From positions 25,327-89,326 of the forward strand of contig NZ_SZVW01000032.1 of NCBI RefSeq assembly GCF_007655005.1: a stretch of DNA of 64,000 bases, given 5' to 3'. Made by a program: the position numbers and the translations under genes. Below, in pieces: positions 8,139 through 16,696 of this stretch. Position 1 is the stretch's first letter. Every line of letters starts with the position of its first letter. This DNA is from Streptomyces tibetensis (GTDB taxonomy: Bacteria > Actinomycetota > Actinomycetes > Streptomycetales > Streptomycetaceae). The notes below the pieces were generated by a model that made no database searches, had not been told where the DNA came from, and saw nothing but the letters and a program-made list of their open reading frames with translations.

Positions 8139-8216
8139 GTCCCACTGGAGCTGACACAGAGTCGGACATGGCATGTCACGCCCCACCCGGAGTCCCTGCA
8201 AGTGGGTGCGGCGGCC

Positions 8217-8537
8217 TCAGTCGGAGGCCCGACGGGTGCGCCGGAGTTCGACCGCTACCGTCACGACCGTCAGCACGAAGCAGCATGCGAAGCCGAGGAG
8301 CCCGGCAACCATCCAGAAGACCGGATCGGGATCGAAGCACGCCAGGGCCGGCCGGCAGGCGCCCGGCGACGGGGCGACCGGCGGTCCGTTCGTGTTGATC
8401 CCGATGACGACGCAGAGCACGGAGACGACGGCCCCGCCGGACAGAGCGCCCCAGCGCAGCGGTTGTGCCCCCCGCCAGGCCAGGACCCACAGTGCGGTGA
8501 TCACCGACGGCAGGATCGACACGTACACGAGAACCAT
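8217..8537 (-). CDS. Small membrane protein, three predicted segments
   Basis: A 106-aa protein from ATG 8537. Three hydrophobic segments are visible: residues ~1-20 (VLVYVSILPSVITALWVLAW), ~30-48 (GALSGGAVVSVLCVVIGI), and ~72-95 (FWMVAGLLGFACCFVLTVVT). A short loop holding two cysteines precedes the third, and the basic end RRTRRASD follows it. The ribosome binding site is weak. No family recognised. It is separated from the ABC operon by a strong terminator. Confidence 0.5.
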   Translation of the reverse strand: MVLVYVSILPSVITALWVLAWRGAQPLRWGALSGGAVVSVLCVVIGINTNGPPVAPSPGACRPALACFDPDPVFWMVAGLLGFACCFVLTVVTVAVELRRTRRASD

Positions 8538-8842
8538 TCCCACGCTGCACCGTTCCGAGGCATTGGGGCCGACCGGGCGCCTTGGGACGACGTGGCCGGC
8601 CAGACGGTCGAACCCTTGCCGGGGGCGATCGGCCGCCGACGGATCGCGGGTCGGCTCACTCGCGCATGTTACGTGGCGAGGTCGCGGCAGGCGGCGGTTG
8701 CGGTCCAGTGGGCGCGCCACCAACCTGGCCCCTGGCCCGCGCACCCTCGGGCCAGGGAGCTGTGCGCCGCGCGGCCGACGCCCGGAGGGCTTCTCGGCCG
8801 CGGCCCTTCCGACCGTAGTGGGGAAGTGGGGCGGCGAGCGCG
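8538..8842. other. Non-coding interval between membrane gene and ABC operon
   Basis: About 305 bases without a convincing coding frame. The only structure seen is the hairpin at 8730-8757; the rest is GC-rich sequence with no recognisable motif. Confidence 0.5.
8730..8757 (-). terminator. Hairpin terminator of the first sugar operon
   Basis: CCCTGGCCCG (8730-8739) pairs perfectly with CGGGCCAGGG (8748-8757) around an 8-base loop, 86 bases beyond the stop codon of the last permease. There is no U-tract, as is usual in Streptomyces. Confidence 0.65.
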
Positions 8843-9721
8843 CTACTTGACGGCGCCTGCGGTCAGGCCCTTGCGCCAGTACCGCTGGAGGCTGATGAAG
8901 GCGACGAGCAGGGGGACCAGCGACAGGAACGCACCGGTGATCGGCAGCAGCAGCGGCACTCCGTTGGCGAACTCCGCGCGCCACTGCACCAGGCCCACCG
9001 TGACGGGCTGTAGTGAGGGGGTGTTGAGCATGAGCGAGGGCAGCAGGTAGTTGTTCCAGATGCCGACGAACTGGAACAGGAAGACGGTCACCATTGCCGG
9101 GGCCATCAGCGGCAGGGCGATCCCGAAGAAGGTGCGCTGTTCGCCTGCTCCGTCCAGCCGTGCGGCCTCCAGCAGTTCGTCCGGGACGGACGCCGAGGCG
9201 AAGATCCGGCACAGGTAGACGCCGAACGGGCTGACACAGCTGGGCAGCAGCACCGACCAGTAGGAGTTGGTGATGTCGAGCTTGGCCATGAGCAGGAACA
9301 ACGGCAGCGCGAACATCGGCGCCGGAATGAGAACCGAGGCGAGGATGACGTTGAACACGCTCTCCCGGCCGCGGAAGCTGAACTTGGACAGCGCGTAGCC
9401 GGCCATCGCGGACAGCAGGGTGCTGACGGTCGCGCCGACGAGGCTGTACAGCGCGCTGTTGGCGAGCCAGGTGGAGAATATGCCGCCCTCGAAGCTGAAC
9501 ACGTTTCTGATGTTGGTGACCAGGTCGAAGTGGGAGAACCACAGCGGCGTACCGGTGTAGAGGTAGCCCGAGGCTTTGGTCGCGGAGACGAACAGCCACC
9601 ACAGCGGGATCAGCGTGTACAGGGCCATCAGGCCCAGCACCCCGTTGACGGCGGCCTTGCTCGCGATGTCGGTGCCGCGGCGGGCCGGTCGGATCGGCCG
9701 GCTAGCCGGGATCACGCTCAT
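8843..9721 (-). CDS. Carbohydrate ABC transporter permease, MalG type
   Basis: A 292-aa inner-membrane permease with about six hydrophobic segments. The cytoplasmic EAA loop reads DELLEAARLDGAGEQRTFFG, the contact site for the ATPase. The C-terminus ends LQRYWRKGLTAGAVK, typical of MalG-type subunits. Its ATG overlaps the stop of the MalF-type gene (ATGA, 9718-9721), so the two are coupled. No ATPase gene is in this cluster; Streptomyces carbohydrate importers of this class commonly share MsiK encoded elsewhere. Substrate is inferred as a galactoside from the co-directional beta-galactosidase. Confidence 0.92.
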   Translation of the reverse strand: MSVIPASRPIRPARRGTDIASKAAVNGVLGLMALYTLIPLWWLFVSATKASGYLYTGTPLWFSHFDLVTNIRNVFSFEGGIFSTWLANSALYSLVGATVSTLLSAMAGYALSKFSFRGRESVFNVILASVLIPAPMFALPLFLLMAKLDITNSYWSVLLPSCVSPFGVYLCRIFASASVPDELLEAARLDGAGEQRTFFGIALPLMAPAMVTVFLFQFVGIWNNYLLPSLMLNTPSLQPVTVGLVQWRAEFANGVPLLLPITGAFLSLVPLLVAFISLQRYWRKGLTAGAVK

Positions 9722-10698
9722 GCCATCGCTCCCTTGCGCTGGTTGTACTTGAGAAATCCGAACGAGAGCACGAGGGTGATCAGCGCGAGTACGACGGACT
9801 CGGCGGCGGCCAGGTTCTGGTCGCCCAGGTCCATGCTCAGGGTCGTGTTCATGATCGGGGTGAACTTCGGCGAGACGCCCGGGACGCGCGCGCCGACCAG
9901 CACCGCCGGCTCGGTGTACATCTGCGCCGTCCCGATGATGGAGAAGACCGTGGTCAGCACCAGCGCGGGACGCACCAGCGGGATCTTCACCGCCCACGCC
10001 AGACGCCATCCGGTGCAGCCGTCGAGCGCGGCGGCCTCCGTCACCTCGGCGGGGATCGTCTGCAGCGCGGAGTAGATGATCAGCATGTTGTAGCCGGTCC
10101 AGCCCCACGTGATCATGTTCCCGATCGAGAACGGGACCCACGACGGCGACAGGAAGTCGACGTCGATCCCGATGTGGGACAGCGGTCCGGTGAACGGCGA
10201 GAGGTCTTTCGCCAGGAGGAAAGACCACATCACCGCGGCGATCGCACCCGGCAGCGCGTAGGGCAGGAAGAACGTGAGCCGGTAGGTCTTCCGCAGCCGG
10301 GCCGAGCGGGAGTCCAGCAGGAGCGCGAGCAGGAGGGCCAGGCCGAGCATGACCGGGACCTGGACGCAGCCCAGCACCACGACCCGGACGATCGACGCGG
10401 TGAAGTCGTGGTCGCCGAAGGCGGCGGCGTAGTTGGACAGTCCCGCGAACTCCGTGGACTGCGTACCGCCGAACAGCCCGGCGCGGCGGACGGTGAAGAA
10501 GCTCTGATAGATCGCGTAGCCGATCGGCACGACCATCATGGTCAGGAAGAGCACCGCGAACGGCGCCAGGAAACCCGACGCGGTCAACGCGGCACGGCGG
10601 CCGGTGCGCCGAGGCCGACCGGCGGGGGAGACGCGGGGGGTGGCCGCGGGCACCGGCCGCGGCGGTGACGCGGTCCGGGGGCTGCTGGGACTGCTCAT
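9718..10698 (-). CDS. Carbohydrate ABC transporter permease, MalF type
   Basis: A 326-aa permease. A basic, proline-rich cytoplasmic N-terminus (~40 residues) precedes the first membrane segment ALTASGFLAPFAVLFLTMMV. The EAA loop is EVTEAAALDGCTGWRLAWAV. It pairs with the MalG-type subunit by ATGA overlap and follows the sugar-binding lipoprotein by 100 bases. That gap holds a short CGCCGG/CCGGCG hairpin that could lower downstream expression relative to the binding protein. Confidence 0.92.
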   Translation of the reverse strand: MSSPSSPRTASPPRPVPAATPRVSPAGRPRRTGRRAALTASGFLAPFAVLFLTMMVVPIGYAIYQSFFTVRRAGLFGGTQSTEFAGLSNYAAAFGDHDFTASIVRVVVLGCVQVPVMLGLALLLALLLDSRSARLRKTYRLTFFLPYALPGAIAAVMWSFLLAKDLSPFTGPLSHIGIDVDFLSPSWVPFSIGNMITWGWTGYNMLIIYSALQTIPAEVTEAAALDGCTGWRLAWAVKIPLVRPALVLTTVFSIIGTAQMYTEPAVLVGARVPGVSPKFTPIMNTTLSMDLGDQNLAAAESVVLALITLVLSFGFLKYNQRKGAMA

Positions 10699-10798
10699 GG
10701 AAACCTCGCTGGGCGGTTCGTCGACAGGGAGCGGGTCCCCGCGGCGCCGGGTACCGGCGGCCGCGGGAACTCTTCGGGGCGGCTGGAGTCCCGCTGCC

Positions 10799-12109
10799 TC
10801 AGCCGTTGGTCACCGACAGTCCGAGCTTCTTGATCGCAACGACCGTCGAGGCCTGGACCTTGGTGACCGCGTCCGGCAGGGTGCCCTGACCGATGGCACC
10901 GGTGAAGTCCGACTCGACCTGCTGGAAGGTCGGGCCGTTGGTCCAGGTGCTGGGCACCTGCGCGGCGGAGGCCTTGTACACGTCACCGACCTTCTGGCCG
11001 CCGAAGAACGGGTCGCCCCCCGTGAGCGACGGGTCTTCCTGTCCGGCCTTCGACGCCGGGTACAGCCCGCTTTCGATGCCCGTCTTCACGGCCTGCGGGT
11101 CGCTGGACAGGAAATCGGCGAACTGCACGGCTTCGCGGGGCGTCTTGCACCCGGTCATCACCGAGGTGGCCGAGCCGCCGCTGCTGGAGCTCTTGCCGTC
11201 GCCGACCTCCCAGGTCGGCATCGGGGCGACCCTCCACTTGCCGGCCAGGTCCTTCAGGTCCGACTTGATGCCGCCGGCGGCCCAGGCCGCGTTGACGAAT
11301 GTCAGCACCTTGCCGGCTTCCGAGGCCTTGTTGAACTGCGGGTCCCAGGCGTTGCCGGTCTTCGCCACCAGACCCTCGTCCTTCAGGTCCTGCCAGAACT
11401 CGGCGACCTTCCGGGTGCCGGGGTTGTCGATGCTGACGGTCCAGCTGTTTCCCTGGGTCGAGTACCAGGACCGGCCGGTCTGCAGGGTGAAGGCCGCCAT
11501 ACCGTTGCCGTCGCCGAGCACGGTGCCGAACTTCACGCCCTTGTCGGCGGCGGCGACCTTCTTGGCGTCGGCCTTGTACTCGGCCCAGGTGGCCGGCGGC
11601 TTGGTGATGCCGTACTTGGCGAACAGGTCCTTGCGGTAGAAGAGGACCATCGGGCCGACGTCCACCGGGACGCCGTAGATCTTGTCGCCGATGCTGGAGG
11701 CGGAGACGGCCGACGGGACGTACTTGTCCATGTCGGCGCTCGCGTACTTCGTGATGTCCATGACCGTGTTCTTCACGAGCATCGACGGGATGGTCTGGTA
11801 CTCGATCTGGGCCAGGCACGGGCCCTTGCCGGCGGTGATCGCGTTGCTGATCTGGGTGTAGCCGCCCTTGGCGCCCGACGGGATCTTCTTGAAGGTGACC
11901 TTGGCGTTCGGGTGGGAGGCGTTCCACTGGTCGACGATCTTCTCGTAGCCGGCCCAGCCCCAGAACTCCATCTTCACCGGCCCGGCCTGGCTCTTCTCGG
12001 AGTTGTCGGAGGTGCTCTTGGTGCTGCTGCACGCGCCGAGGCCGGCCACGAGGAGCGCCGCGGTGGTGATCGTCAGGAGTCTGCGGGTGCGTATGGTGGT
12101 GCTGTTCAT
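10799..12109 (-). CDS. Sugar-binding lipoprotein of an ABC transporter (extracellular binding protein family 1)
   Basis: A 436-aa exported lipoprotein. The signal peptide has RTRRLLTITTAALLVAG and a lipobox LGAC with the lipidated Cys at about residue 27. The mature part begins with a Ser/Thr/Asp-rich linker and MEFWGWAGYEKIVDQWN, the usual first strand of family 1 binding proteins. GGxxxVMTGCKTPREAVQFADFL in the second lobe fits. It lies 66 bases downstream of the beta-galactosidase and upstream of the permeases, so it should deliver the cognate oligosaccharide to them. Confidence 0.92.
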   Translation of the reverse strand: MNSTTIRTRRLLTITTAALLVAGLGACSSTKSTSDNSEKSQAGPVKMEFWGWAGYEKIVDQWNASHPNAKVTFKKIPSGAKGGYTQISNAITAGKGPCLAQIEYQTIPSMLVKNTVMDITKYASADMDKYVPSAVSASSIGDKIYGVPVDVGPMVLFYRKDLFAKYGITKPPATWAEYKADAKKVAAADKGVKFGTVLGDGNGMAAFTLQTGRSWYSTQGNSWTVSIDNPGTRKVAEFWQDLKDEGLVAKTGNAWDPQFNKASEAGKVLTFVNAAWAAGGIKSDLKDLAGKWRVAPMPTWEVGDGKSSSSGGSATSVMTGCKTPREAVQFADFLSSDPQAVKTGIESGLYPASKAGQEDPSLTGGDPFFGGQKVGDVYKASAAQVPSTWTNGPTFQQVESDFTGAIGQGTLPDAVTKVQASTVVAIKKLGLSVTNG

Positions 12110-12175
12110 GTGAGGAACCTCCTGTGACAGGGACGGACTTGCTGGATGGCCGGTGGGCGGGCGGGCAAGGCCCGT

Positions 12176-15142
12176 CTACCGGCCGGTGCCGAACTCCACG
12201 CCGAACGCGGTGGTGACCGCGGCCAGGACGTGCGGTGCCGACGGGCCCGGGCCGCAGGCCGTGCTGCCCAGGCCGTGGTGGGCGTGGTCAAGGTGCAGAT
12301 GGAGCCTGCCGTCGCGGACCAGGTCGTGCTGGTGAGCCGCGGCGGCCAGGGCTTCTGTGCTCCAGGGACGAACGGTCAGGTCGATGACCGGGGCGCCGGT
12401 GATGAGCAGCGTGCCGCCCGGGGTTGTGATCCTGGCGCGGCGGACTCGGTGGCGGTTGCCGTTCTCCTGCGGGCGGATCTGAGGGATCTGCATCGCCGAG
12501 ACGGTCGACAGGTGGCGGCCGACGCGAGCCGCGGCGCGGGAGTCGCGGTACGCCTCACCGGGACCGGGACCGAACCACTCGACTTCGGCGTCGGTTCCGG
12601 GCAGCGACATCGCGACGCCCAGTCGGGGCAGCGGCACCGACCATGGGCCGTCGGGGGTGACGACGGCTTCCAGCCGGAGCCGGCCCTGGTCCGCGTCCGG
12701 TGTGTCGCAGGCCGTCCAGCGGTAGACCACGCCGAGCCCGGAGGAGGACCCGGCGGCGGCCAGCCGGGCGGTGACCGTGAGTCCCGACGCGTCGGGCTCG
12801 ACACCCAGGACGTCGTGGCGCATCCGGTGCAGTCCGGCGGCGAGCCAAGCGCCGATCTGCGGCTCGCCGAAGGCGCTGAGCAGGTCGTTGTCGATCGGGG
12901 CCCGCCAGACGTCCAGTCTCGGACCGTCGAGCTCCAGGTCGCCGAGCCGTATCAGCGCCCCGCTGCGGGCGTCGAACCGCGCGGGACCCAGTGCGATGTA
13001 GCCGTCACGGGCGATCGCCGGCGCCGGAGTGAAGGGGACGGGTGAGGCGGCCGGAGCCACCACCAGCCCCTGGGCCCAGGCGATCTCGTGACCGGCCCCG
13101 GCCCAGGTCTCGTCGGCGGCGAGCACCGCGGTCACGGTCAGCCACACCTCGTGGCCGGAGTCGTTCTTGCGCGCCGCATCGAGCGCGGCGGTGACGTCGG
13201 CGGGCCATGCGACGGTTGTCGTCGCGCCCGGAGCGGTCGCGGGCACGGTCAGGCCGCCGGAGCCCACCGGCTCGCCGCCGTCCTCGACGGTCCACCGGAA
13301 GTCCAGGCAGCCGCTGTCGCGGACGTGGTGCAGGTTGTGCACGCCGATCTGCCGAGTCGCCGGGTCGATGTGGATCCGGACCGGTTCGATGACCTTCTTG
13401 TACTCGACCAGGCCCGGCGACGGCGTGCGGTCGGGGAAGAGCAGCCCGTCGGCGACGAAATTGCCGTCGTGGACCTCCTCGCCGAAGTCACCGCCGTAGG
13501 CGTAGAACGACTGGGGGTCCTCCTGGCCGGTGAGCCGGGCGATCCCGTGGTCGATCCACTCCCAGATGAATCCACCGGCCAGGCGCGGATGTGCCTCGAT
13601 GACCTGCTGGTACTCGGACAGCCCACCGGGGCCGGTGCCCATGGCGTGTCCGTACTCGCACAGCACGGCCGGCAGGGCGCGGCGGTGTGCGTCGTCGGCC
13701 GGATCAGCCGTCGGTGCCTCCTGGCCGCGTCCCACGGCGGCCAGCTCGTCCACACCGATGTACATGCGGGAGTACAGGTCGACGTACGCGCAGCTCGCGA
13801 AGTCGCCCTCGTAGTGGATCAGGCGGCTGTCGTCGCGCTGCCGGATCCACGCGGCCGCGGCGGCCAGGTTGGCTCCGGTGCCGGACTCGTTCCCCAGCGA
13901 CCAGACGATGACCGAGGGGTGGTTCTTGTCGCGTTCCACCAGCCGCGCGGCCCGGTCCAGGTAGGCCTCGCGCCACGCGGGGTCGTCGCTGGGGTTGCGC
14001 CGCCAGCCGCCGGGTTCGAAGCCGTGCGTCTCGAGGTCGCCCTCGCAGAACACCCACAGGCCGTGCTCGTCGCACAGGTCCAGGAAACGGTGGTCGGGTG
14101 GGTAGTGGGCGGTGCGCACCGCGTTGAGGTTGTGCTGCTTCATGAGCAGCACGTCGGCCACCATGGTGTCCTCGGTCAGGGTCCGCCCCGTCAGCGGATG
14201 CCATTCGTGGCGGTTGACGCCCCGCAGGGAGATCGGCCTGCCGTTCACGGTCAGGACGCCGTCCACGACGGCCACGGAGCGGAAGCCGATGCGCAGCGGT
14301 ATCCGCTCCCCGGCTTCGGAGACCAGTTCCCCGGTGTACAGGCGGGGTTGCTCGTCCGACCAGGGCTCGATGCCGTCGATCACGTGCGGTCCGGCCGGGT
14401 CGGCGGCGGATATGCCGAGTTCGGGCACCGACAGGGTCACCCGGGCAGGGGCGGTGACGTCGACGGCCAGGGTGCCCTGCCCCGTCGTGTGGTCGTAGGC
14501 GCTTTGGACGAAGAAGTCCTCGACGCCGCGGGCGGCCACGGACACCGACCGGAAGATCCCGGACAGCCACCACATGTCCTGGTCTTCCAGGTAGCTGCCG
14601 GACGACCACTGGTGCACGCGGACCGCGAGCACGTTCCGGCCGGGCCGCAGACCGGCGGAGACGTCGAACTCGGTGGTGAGGCGGCTGCCCTTGCCGTCGC
14701 CGAGCCGGATCCCGTTGAGCCACACCGCGAACGCGGAGTCGACGCCCTCGAACCGGAGCACCGCGGCCGATGCCGGGAACCCGTCCGGAACGTCGAACTC
14801 GCGGCGGTACTCGCCGGTCGGGTTCTGCCGGGGCACCCGCGGCGGGTCGACCGGGAACGGGTACAGGATGTTGGTGTAGGCCGGGGCACCGTAACGCGGC
14901 TCGCCGGGCAGGCCGGTCATCTGCCAGCAGGACGGCACGGCGAGCAGGTCCCAGGCGGTGTCGTCGAAGTCCGGCGCGGCGAAGCCCCCGGTGAGGTCGT
15001 CCAGCCCCGACGCCAGTCGGAATCTCCAGTCGCCGTCGAGCGCGATCGTGGGCAGGTCGGAAGCGAACGCGGCGCGCGGCCGCAGCCGTCCGGTGCCCGG
15101 CGACCGGTCTTCGACGTAGGCGTTGAGGTCGAGGCCGTTCAT
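12176..15142 (-). CDS. Beta-galactosidase, GH2 (LacZ type)
   Basis: A 988-aa cytoplasmic enzyme without a signal peptide. Domains in order: sugar-binding jelly roll (~35-210), Ig-like domain, TIM barrel starting ISLRGVNRHEWHP, then the C-terminal beta-sandwich. Catalytic Glu near 418 is in WSLGNESGTG and the nucleophile near 496 in CEYGHAMGTGPGG. ATG 15142 gives MNGLDLNAYVEDRSPG; GAGAGGAA lies upstream. The frame stays open through the adjacent LacI gene, but that is incidental. Its position between LacI and the importer genes indicates intracellular cleavage of imported beta-galactosides. Confidence 0.95.
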   Translation of the reverse strand: MNGLDLNAYVEDRSPGTGRLRPRAAFASDLPTIALDGDWRFRLASGLDDLTGGFAAPDFDDTAWDLLAVPSCWQMTGLPGEPRYGAPAYTNILYPFPVDPPRVPRQNPTGEYRREFDVPDGFPASAAVLRFEGVDSAFAVWLNGIRLGDGKGSRLTTEFDVSAGLRPGRNVLAVRVHQWSSGSYLEDQDMWWLSGIFRSVSVAARGVEDFFVQSAYDHTTGQGTLAVDVTAPARVTLSVPELGISAADPAGPHVIDGIEPWSDEQPRLYTGELVSEAGERIPLRIGFRSVAVVDGVLTVNGRPISLRGVNRHEWHPLTGRTLTEDTMVADVLLMKQHNLNAVRTAHYPPDHRFLDLCDEHGLWVFCEGDLETHGFEPGGWRRNPSDDPAWREAYLDRAARLVERDKNHPSVIVWSLGNESGTGANLAAAAAWIRQRDDSRLIHYEGDFASCAYVDLYSRMYIGVDELAAVGRGQEAPTADPADDAHRRALPAVLCEYGHAMGTGPGGLSEYQQVIEAHPRLAGGFIWEWIDHGIARLTGQEDPQSFYAYGGDFGEEVHDGNFVADGLLFPDRTPSPGLVEYKKVIEPVRIHIDPATRQIGVHNLHHVRDSGCLDFRWTVEDGGEPVGSGGLTVPATAPGATTTVAWPADVTAALDAARKNDSGHEVWLTVTAVLAADETWAGAGHEIAWAQGLVVAPAASPVPFTPAPAIARDGYIALGPARFDARSGALIRLGDLELDGPRLDVWRAPIDNDLLSAFGEPQIGAWLAAGLHRMRHDVLGVEPDASGLTVTARLAAAGSSSGLGVVYRWTACDTPDADQGRLRLEAVVTPDGPWSVPLPRLGVAMSLPGTDAEVEWFGPGPGEAYRDSRAAARVGRHLSTVSAMQIPQIRPQENGNRHRVRRARITTPGGTLLITGAPVIDLTVRPWSTEALAAAAHQHDLVRDGRLHLHLDHAHHGLGSTACGPGPSAPHVLAAVTTAFGVEFGTGR

Positions 15143-15252
15143 CAGTAAAGGTGTTTCCTCTCGAAATGCCCCGTGGTGGCGGGAAACGGCTGGGAAGGAC
15201 TGCGCCGGCGGCTCATGGGGTGTCCCGCGGCAGGTCAGGCGGTGCCAGGCGC

Positions 15253-16254
15253 TTAGCGGTTGCCCCGGGCGGGGCCGCTGCTGTCCCGGATGGTCAGGGT
15301 CGGGCGCAGCAGCGTTACGACGTTGGTCGGCGGCCGGCCGGAGTCGACGGCTCGCAGCAGTAGTTCGACGGCCTGCTGGGCCATCTCGCGTTTGGGGAAG
15401 GTGACCGTGGTCAGTGCCGGGCGGATCCGCCCGACTTGGGCGATGTCGTCGAAGCCGACGACGCTGACGTCGTCGGGGACCCGCCGCCCGGACCGGACCA
15501 CCGCTTCTATGGCACTGACGGCCAGGACGTCGTGGGTGGCGAAGATCGCCGTCAGCTCCGGATCTGCCTCCAGCGCCGCGCAGGCCGCGGCGAAACCGCC
15601 GGCGGCGTCGTCGCTGGTGCAGGCGAACACCTTGCGGTCGTCCAGCCCGTCGGCCGCGAACGCCCGGCGCAACCCCACGATGCGCGGCGTGTGCGCGGGG
15701 AGGTCGGCGATCACCGCGACGTTCCGGTGGCCGAGATCCCGCAGGTGGCACCCGGCCAGAAACCCTGCGTGCTGGTAGTCGATGGACACCACCGGGAGTG
15801 TGGTCGGAGGGTCGCCCTCCCAGGCGAACAGCGCGACCGGGAAGTCGGCCTCGGCGAGCATCGGCAGCTGCTGTTCGACGCCGTTGTCCCCGGCGACCAG
15901 CAGTGCGTCCACCGAGCGCGCGGCAAGGTTCTCCAGGTGGGCCCGGGTGTAGTCGGGATCGTCGCGCGTCGTGGCGAGCAGCAGGTTGTATCCGTGGCCG
16001 ACCAGGAGGTTCTCCACCTCCTCGACCACCTCCGAATAGAACGCATTGGCCACCGACGGCACGAACAGCCCCACCGTCGACGTGCTGCCAGTGCGCAGTG
16101 AGCGCGCCACCAGGTTCGGCTTGTAGCCGAGTTCGGCGATCGCCTTGTTCACCTTCGCCAGCGTCTCCGGCCGTACCTTCTTGCCGGACACCACGTTGGA
16201 GACGGTCTGCTTGGTGACTCCTGCCCGAGCTGCTACCTCCGCCATTGTCACCAC
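15253..16254 (-). CDS. LacI-family transcriptional regulator
   Basis: A 333-aa repressor. The N-terminal HTH is MAEVAARAGVTKQTVSNVVS, with the hinge helix NLVARSLRTG, then a periplasmic-binding-like effector domain (GLFVPSVANAFYSEVV, VSVVGFDDIAQVGRIRPALT). Start at GTG 16254 follows GGGGAG; ATG 16245 is also possible. It heads the minus-strand unit lacI-lacZ-binding protein-permeases. ATCGAT-centred palindromic sites at 16275 and 16474 lie in its promoter region, towards the divergent secreted glycosidase, so it probably controls both directions. Confidence 0.92.
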   Translation of the reverse strand: MVTMAEVAARAGVTKQTVSNVVSGKKVRPETLAKVNKAIAELGYKPNLVARSLRTGSTSTVGLFVPSVANAFYSEVVEEVENLLVGHGYNLLLATTRDDPDYTRAHLENLAARSVDALLVAGDNGVEQQLPMLAEADFPVALFAWEGDPPTTLPVVSIDYQHAGFLAGCHLRDLGHRNVAVIADLPAHTPRIVGLRRAFAADGLDDRKVFACTSDDAAGGFAAACAALEADPELTAIFATHDVLAVSAIEAVVRSGRRVPDDVSVVGFDDIAQVGRIRPALTTVTFPKREMAQQAVELLLRAVDSGRPPTNVVTLLRPTLTIRDSSGPARGNR

Positions 16255-16696
16255 ATGCGCTCCCCAAAACTTTTATCGATCCACGAAAGTGGCGTCAGCG
16301 TAGGGCGACCGTCCCAGGAGGGCAAGGCTTCGCACGGTGGCCGTGATTCAGCCGTTACGGAGCACGTGAGGAGGTCAGAAGCCGGTCATGACTGTTTTCG
16401 CGACTTGAAGTGCGCGGAGCATTGACGGTTCCGGAAATGCGGCAGTAACGTCCCCGCCACGCCAATCCTATGGATCGATCAACGTGGCGGCGGTGTCCCC
16501 CCTGGCCCACCGCGTGCAACAACACTCGATGTCACCTCGCGCTCCCGCGCTCGGTGCGTCGGGCTGGTCCTCTCGGCCGCGACGGCCCCCAACGGCCGCG
16601 GTCCGGCCGCAGCATCGCGAATGCTCCGCGCCGTCTCCAGCAGGCGGGGAGCGCCTGAACAGACCTGGAAAGGTCTCGTCCTGAGGAGAGACAGGC
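16255..16696. promoter_or_regulatory. Divergent promoter region between LacI and the beta-helix glycosidase
   Basis: A 442-base non-coding interval. It contains two copies of a TGGATCGAT-type element: in reverse orientation around 16274-16283 (TTATCGATCCA) and forward at 16471-16482 (TGGATCGATCAA). Both centre on ATCGAT palindromes, as is common for LacI-family operators. GAGGAGAG precedes the ATG at 16697. No other structure is seen. Confidence 0.5.

Noticed and set aside
15143..16267. A 1363-residue fusion of regulator region and beta-galactosidase
   Set aside because: The frame stays open through the LacI gene only by GC bias; beta-galactosidase has its own ATG at 15142, and LacI is complete in another frame.
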